DNA of 10,136 bases from Sulfurovum sp. (GTDB lineage: Bacteria; Campylobacterota; Campylobacteria; Campylobacterales; Sulfurovaceae): assembly GCA_027038155.1 (NCBI GenBank), contig JALVXW010000191.1, forward strand, positions 1 through 10,136, in the 5' to 3' direction. Below the pieces are notes generated by a model that searched no databases, was not told where the DNA came from, and worked only from the letters and a program-made list of their open reading frames with translations. Within the stretch, counting starts at the first letter, position 1, and the number at the start of each line of letters is the position of its first letter. Below are positions 6,222 to 10,136 of this stretch, in pieces. Both the position numbers and the translations under genes were made by a program.

Positions 6222-8534
6222 ATGAGTTTAATACAAAAAGCAAAAGACTTTCTGGGCTTCGACATCAAAGAAGACAAATACGCACTCGTAGATGACCCCA
6301 TCTTCGGAAAAGTGGCTAAAGAGAAAGCCCCTGACAAATGGGTACGCTCTACCTGTGGTTACTGTGGTGTAGGATGTGGAATGTACATCGGGGTGAAGAA
6401 TGGTAAAGCTGTTTACTCCAAAGGCGACCCTCTTCACTCTGTGAACTTTGGGACACTCTGCCCCAAGGGACTTAGTGAGCATAAGATGGTCTATGCAGAC
6501 TCACGTGTACAGGCACCACTCATACGTAAAAATGGAGAGCTAACTCCAAGTACATGGGAAGAGACTTTCAGGCATACTTCTGATGAATTCAAACGCATCC
6601 AAGCAGAGTATGGCAAGGGTGCGGTGGCTGTCATCTCTACTGGGCAGTTATTAACTGAAGAGTTTTATGCACTCGGCAAATTTGTACAACTAGGACTTGA
6701 AACCAACAACTATGATGGAAATACCACACTTTGTATGGCTTCGGCTGTAATGGGCTACAAACAGACCTTTGGGAGTGATGGACCTGTAGGGTGTTATGAA
6801 GATTTTGAAAAAGCGGATGTTATTATGCTCATAGGGGCGAACATTGCTGACAATCACCCTATCTTAAAGCTTCACATCGCTAAAAATGAATCTGTCACAG
6901 GCAAAAAACCTACGATTATTGTGGTAGATCCTCGTAAATCTAAAACTGCACAGATGGCAGACATCTTTGTGCCTCTTAAACCTCGTTCTGATTTGGCACT
7001 CATCAATGGGCTATGTTACATTATCTTTGAACAGGGTTGGGAAGATGAAAAATTTATACGTGAACGTACCAATGGGTATGTAGAATTCAAGAAGCACATA
7101 CTGGCAAACTACCCTCCGCAAGAAGTAGCCCAAATCACAGGCATTGATGTAAAAGAACTCTACAACCTCGCCAAGATTTACTCACAGGCAGATGCTGTGA
7201 TGTCCGCGTGGACAATGGGAGTGAACCAAAGTAGCATCGGGACAGATACCGTTTCTGCCATCTGTAACCTTGCTCTCATTACAGGCAATGTTGGACGTGA
7301 AGGTGCTAGTCCTATGTCTATTACCGGACAGTGTAACGCTATGGGTACCCGTGAATTTGGGTTTACCTCTTCTATACCAGGGTATAGAAACTACGCAAGT
7401 GAAGCTGACAGACAGGCTTTTGCAGACATCGTGGGTGTGCCTGTAGATTTGGTGCCAAACAAACGTGGGTATGCCTACCCACAAATCATTGATGCCATTA
7501 ACCGTGGGGAGATAAAAGCCCTATGGGTAGTCGCAACCAACCCTCTAGTGAGTTACCCCGACCAAAATACCCTGCGTGAAGCCCTTAAAAAACTTGACAT
7601 CCTTGTGGTGCAAGATGCCTTTATGTCTGACACTGCACAGATAGCAGATGTGGTCTTTGCTGCTGCCACATGGTCTGAAAAAGAAGGATGCTACACAAAC
7701 TCTGAGAGACGCTGTAACCTTGCAAAGAAAGCTGTAGAACCTCTAGGTGATAGCCTATCCGACCTTGACATAGTCTTAGAATTTTCTAAATACTTTGAAG
7801 ATAAACACACATTACTTTTTAAAGACTTAAAGACTCCACGTGATGTCTTTGATGAGATTAAAAAAGTAAGTAAAGGGCGGCTCTGTGACTACTCAGAGAT
7901 GTCATATGAGAAGATAGAACAACTTGGTGGCATACAGTGGCCATGTAATGAGCAAGCCCCAGAAGGAACCAAGCGTCTCTATTCTCCCAATATGCCATGC
8001 AGAACAACCGATGGAAAAGCCAGCTTACTTCCAGTTGAGTGGATACCTCTTTCTGAGATGGCATGTAAGGGGCTGCCTCTCATACTCAACACTGGACGAA
8101 CAGTAGAGCAGTTTCACACCCGTACCAAAACAGGAACCATAGGCATACTCGATGCACTAGCCCCTGAAGCGTGGGTTGACCTCAGCCCCAAAGATGCTCT
8201 AAAACTAAAAGTAAAAAGTGGCGACAAAATCTCACTCTCTGGAACTCGTGGTAAGGTAGATAATATCATTGTAAAAGTTAGCCAAACAGTACGAGAGGGA
8301 AACATATTTGTACCTTTTCACTTTAATGAACAACTCATAAATGCCATAACCATTCCAGAGTTTGACCCTAAATCTTTTGAGCCAAACTACAAACAGTGTG
8401 CGGTTCAACTTCACTCCGAAGCTGTTCCTGAAGGCATAGAGTATGAAGAGGTAGAAATATCTGGATACCTAGAGGGCGTAAAAGTTTATGAAGAAAAGGT
8501 ATTGACAGATGAGAAGATTAAGTCTTCGTCATAA
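6222..8534 (+). CDS. nasA/narB-like: Cytoplasmic assimilatory-type nitrate reductase, molybdopterin catalytic subunit
   Basis: A 770-residue molybdenum bis-guanine-dinucleotide enzyme reducing nitrate to nitrite. The N-terminal 4Fe-4S site is C45-x2-C48-x3-C52-x27-C80, with CPKG supplying the Lys82 expected between cluster and cofactor. The Mo ligand is probably Cys171 in TTLCMASAV, as in the NapA/NasA group, followed by FGSDGPVGCYEDFE. A molybdopterin dinucleotide-binding domain occupies roughly residues 630-750 (LILNTGRTVEQFHTRTKTG). It lacks a twin-arginine signal, arguing for a cytoplasmic rather than periplasmic enzyme, and lacks the C-terminal 2Fe-2S domain of Klebsiella NasA. ATG 6222 is chosen because a strong GGAAAGGGG site (6208-6216) precedes it; the longer in-frame reading from 6129 overlaps the upstream gene. 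Context with the transporter and NirA supports assimilation, while the DmsBC partner suggests a quinol electron source. Confidence 0.92.
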   Translation: MSLIQKAKDFLGFDIKEDKYALVDDPIFGKVAKEKAPDKWVRSTCGYCGVGCGMYIGVKNGKAVYSKGDPLHSVNFGTLCPKGLSEHKMVYADSRVQAPLIRKNGELTPSTWEETFRHTSDEFKRIQAEYGKGAVAVISTGQLLTEEFYALGKFVQLGLETNNYDGNTTLCMASAVMGYKQTFGSDGPVGCYEDFEKADVIMLIGANIADNHPILKLHIAKNESVTGKKPTIIVVDPRKSKTAQMADIFVPLKPRSDLALINGLCYIIFEQGWEDEKFIRERTNGYVEFKKHILANYPPQEVAQITGIDVKELYNLAKIYSQADAVMSAWTMGVNQSSIGTDTVSAICNLALITGNVGREGASPMSITGQCNAMGTREFGFTSSIPGYRNYASEADRQAFADIVGVPVDLVPNKRGYAYPQIIDAINRGEIKALWVVATNPLVSYPDQNTLREALKKLDILVVQDAFMSDTAQIADVVFAAATWSEKEGCYTNSERRCNLAKKAVEPLGDSLSDLDIVLEFSKYFEDKHTLLFKDLKTPRDVFDEIKKVSKGRLCDYSEMSYEKIEQLGGIQWPCNEQAPEGTKRLYSPNMPCRTTDGKASLLPVEWIPLSEMACKGLPLILNTGRTVEQFHTRTKTGTIGILDALAPEAWVDLSPKDALKLKVKSGDKISLSGTRGKVDNIIVKVSQTVREGNIFVPFHFNEQLINAITIPEFDPKSFEPNYKQCAVQLHSEAVPEGIEYEEVEISGYLEGVKVYEEKVLTDEKIKSSS

Positions 8535-8575
8535 TTTCCAGAAACAAAAAGTTCACACTCCCAAGTAAGGAAGAA

Positions 8576-8758
8576 TTACCCCTCTTTTTCATCCTTTCCA
8601 TCTTTTCGTGGAATAAACTTTCCACACCCTTTGGCTTCTGTACCACCAAAACTTTTTACTTCTCTTGCTGTACCATTTTCATAGATTACTGTTCGTTCAC
8701 ATTTTGGTGCATCTACACATATTTCGTTGCTGCATCCTATATCTTCAGGTATTGCCAT
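8576..8758 (-). CDS. Small four-cysteine hypothetical protein
   Basis: A 60-residue protein I do not recognise. Cysteines at 9, 14, 20 and 45 (IGCSNEICVDAPKCE, then AKGCGKF) could bind a metal ion or a small Fe-S cluster or form disulfides. No signal peptide or membrane segment is seen, and the C-terminus is highly charged (KDGKDEKEG). The start is supported by an AAGGA site about 7 bases upstream (8766-8770). It converges on nasA with only 41 bases between the two stops, so it is probably not part of that operon. The well-placed ribosome site and lack of overlap with another gene favour a real gene; function is open. Confidence 0.65.
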   Translation of the reverse strand: MAIPEDIGCSNEICVDAPKCERTVIYENGTAREVKSFGGTEAKGCGKFIPRKDGKDEKEG

Positions 8759-8809
8759 TTTAAATCCTTATAATCTTAATTTTATCAGATAATAACAGAA
8801 AAACTTTAA

Positions 8810-9137
8810 TCAAAGTTAATCCTTAAACCAGATATTTCTCTTATTTGTGATGAACCAAATGATGCCCATATTACAAAAGCACCATTTATTGTTGCAGAGA
8901 TTATCAGTAAATCCACAGCCAAAAGAGATGAAAAATATAAGTTTGAGATTTATAAAGGTGAGAGGGTACCTTATTATGTTTTGGTTTATCTAAATGATTT
9001 AAAAGCCAAAGTCTATAAACTTGAAAAACCAATACATCAAACAGGGTGATTTCTCTTTAGAAGTATATCATTTTAATGATCTAGCCCGTAAAACCTCTAT
9101 TGACTTTGCATCTGTGTTTAAAAAGTTTAGAAAGTAG
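8810..9137 (+). pseudogene. Decayed Uma2-family (DUF820) nuclease-fold gene fragment
   Basis: In the frame starting at 8825 the translation begins KPDISLICDEPNDAH and continues through VAEIISKSTAKRDEKYKFE to a TGA at 9047-9049. This matches the C-terminal half of Uma2 proteins, a PD-(D/E)xK nuclease fold, with the expected PD, (A/V)EI(I/L)S, S-x3-RD and K-x-x-x-Y features. Dropping one A from the five-A run at 9024-9028 restores a continuous reading, KLENQYIKQGDFSLEVYHF and onward, to a TAG at 9135-9137. So there is a single-base frameshift. The N-terminal half is absent: an in-frame TAA lies at 8807 and no plausible start or upstream coding sequence is visible. Its 3' end overlaps the stop of the AlkC-like gene by 11 bases. 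Uma2 genes are multicopy in many genomes, and this one appears dead. Confidence 0.75.
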
Positions 9138-10136
9138 TCTCTAAGATAAATTTCTTCTGATGCACCACCATACCATTTATCTGCAACTCCAGCACATGCT
9201 CTCCTGCATAGAGTGTCCGTGTAGTCATATTGGCTCTAAAAGGGTGTCTCTTTTTAAGTACGCTACACGCACCTTTTTTTAGAGACATTTTTTTAAGCTT
9301 ATGCACTTTAGGGCTAAGTGTCCCTTTTTTAGTGCAAAAGTGTATCACATAATCCACCATAAGCACAGTATCATCCAATGCAACTATCTCAACCTCAAAC
9401 TCCAACGCTTCACCCACTGACACACTAGCTGTTTTAAGCATCACACTTTTTAACTCTATAGGTGGATTTTTCACATACCCCAACATACCCAAAGCCTCTT
9501 CATCTCCTCGTTTTACTAAAGTACGCAAAGCATGATTGACGATAAACCTCATCTCTTTTGGCTCTTGCCTCTTAGATGCTTTCCAACGCTTCAAGGTCCT
9601 TAAAACCAAAGGGGCATCAATTTTAGAGATATCATTAAGATGGTTCGCCACAGAGCGTGTCACATAGCGTGTCTTATCTGCATAGAGTAGCTCCAAATGT
9701 CTCAAGGGCTCACGATAGTCTATGGTCAATTTTTTAGCCCAAGGGAGATTAGGACGTAAACCCTCCGATGCCAATCGTCTTTCGTGATAGTTGTCAGACC
9801 TGGCACACGCCTCCAGCATAACCAATGTTTGTGTCGGATAAGTGTTGACAAAATCACGTATAGCAAACTCAACCGAAAAGCGTTTAGTTATCTCTCTTAG
9901 TGCGTTCAGTGAAAAGTCTAAGTGTTCCTCACAGCACCCATGCACAGCAATATACTCCGAGTATGATGCATAGATAAAATCTCCAAAATCATCATCTGTT
10001 TTAGTGTTATCTAACGCAGGTGGCAATGCCTCCAACAGTACATTAACGGCTTCCCTGTAGTCTTTTGGCAGATGCTTGTGCAACATATCTTGTATGTGAT
10101 AGATGCGTTCTTTGAGTTCTAGTTTAGGAAAAGCTT
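9127..10136 (-). CDS. AlkC-like DNA alkylation repair protein with C-terminal Ig-like domain (start outside window)
   Basis: The frame is open past the Met at 10086 to the right edge, and the extra 16 residues (AFPKLELKERIYHIQD) look like a continuation of the family N-terminus, so the true start lies beyond the window. Visible length is 335 residues. A helical-repeat region contains ERRLASEGLRPNLPW (about 9739-9783) and VTRSVANHLNDISK, typical of AlkC/AlkD-family DNA glycosylases of the COG4335 type, which remove N3- or N7-alkylated purines. From about 9465 down to the stop the protein turns into a beta-rich stretch (ELKSVMLKTASVSVGEALEF onward) resembling the Ig-like domain described in Pseudomonas AlkC. 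No membrane or secretion signal is seen. It is not linked to the nitrate genes and converges on the Uma2 remnant. Substrate is inferred from the family only. Confidence 0.85.
   Translation of the reverse strand, partial: AFPKLELKERIYHIQDMLHKHLPKDYREAVNVLLEALPPALDNTKTDDDFGDFIYASYSEYIAVHGCCEEHLDFSLNALREITKRFSVEFAIRDFVNTYPTQTLVMLEACARSDNYHERRLASEGLRPNLPWAKKLTIDYREPLRHLELLYADKTRYVTRSVANHLNDISKIDAPLVLRTLKRWKASKRQEPKEMRFIVNHALRTLVKRGDEEALGMLGYVKNPPIELKSVMLKTASVSVGEALEFEVEIVALDDTVLMVDYVIHFCTKKGTLSPKVHKLKKMSLKKGACSVLKKRHPFRANMTTRTLYAGEHVLELQINGMVVHQKKFILETTF

Noticed and set aside
8513..8527. Hairpin GAAGA-TTAAG-TCTTC near the end of nasA as a terminator
   Set aside because: Only a 5-bp stem, lies inside the coding sequence, and is not followed by a proper T run.

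Overview
The window looks like a chromosomal segment from a member of the Campylobacterota, probably a Sulfurovum- or Sulfurimonas-like sulfur/hydrogen oxidiser. This is inferred from the AT-rich base composition, the codon use and the protein style; no rRNA or other phylogenetic marker is present. Most of it (about 1-8534) is a nitrate assimilation locus arranged around one divergent promoter region at 2390-2585.

Leftward from that region run a NarK/NasA-type nitrate transporter (1109-2389, minus) and then a PP2C-type phosphatase fused to a Ser/Thr kinase domain (1-947, minus, running off the left edge). Between them lies an inverted pair of GTAG-headed REP hairpins. Rightward runs a likely operon: nirA (siroheme/4Fe-4S nitrite reductase), a fused DmsB-DmsC type protein (four 4Fe-4S clusters plus a membrane anchor), and a cytoplasmic molybdopterin nitrate reductase of the NasA type. 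A second inverted REP pair lies between nirA and the DmsBC gene and touches the DmsBC ribosome binding site.

The likely scheme: the transporter brings nitrate in, NasA reduces it to nitrite using electrons that DmsBC takes from the menaquinol pool, and NirA reduces nitrite to ammonium. The phosphatase/kinase is a candidate post-translational controller. The most unusual observation is that NirA carries an extra tail of about 80 residues resembling the C-terminal lobe of a Ser/Thr protein kinase, without the ATP-binding half.

The right part (8535-10136) is unrelated. It holds a small four-cysteine protein (minus, 8576-8758), a decayed fragment of a Uma2-family nuclease-fold gene (plus, about 8810-9137) with a frameshift in an A run, and an AlkC-like DNA alkylation repair protein with a C-terminal Ig-like domain (minus, 9127 to the right edge, start outside). 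No tRNA, rRNA, CRISPR array or intact mobile element was seen.
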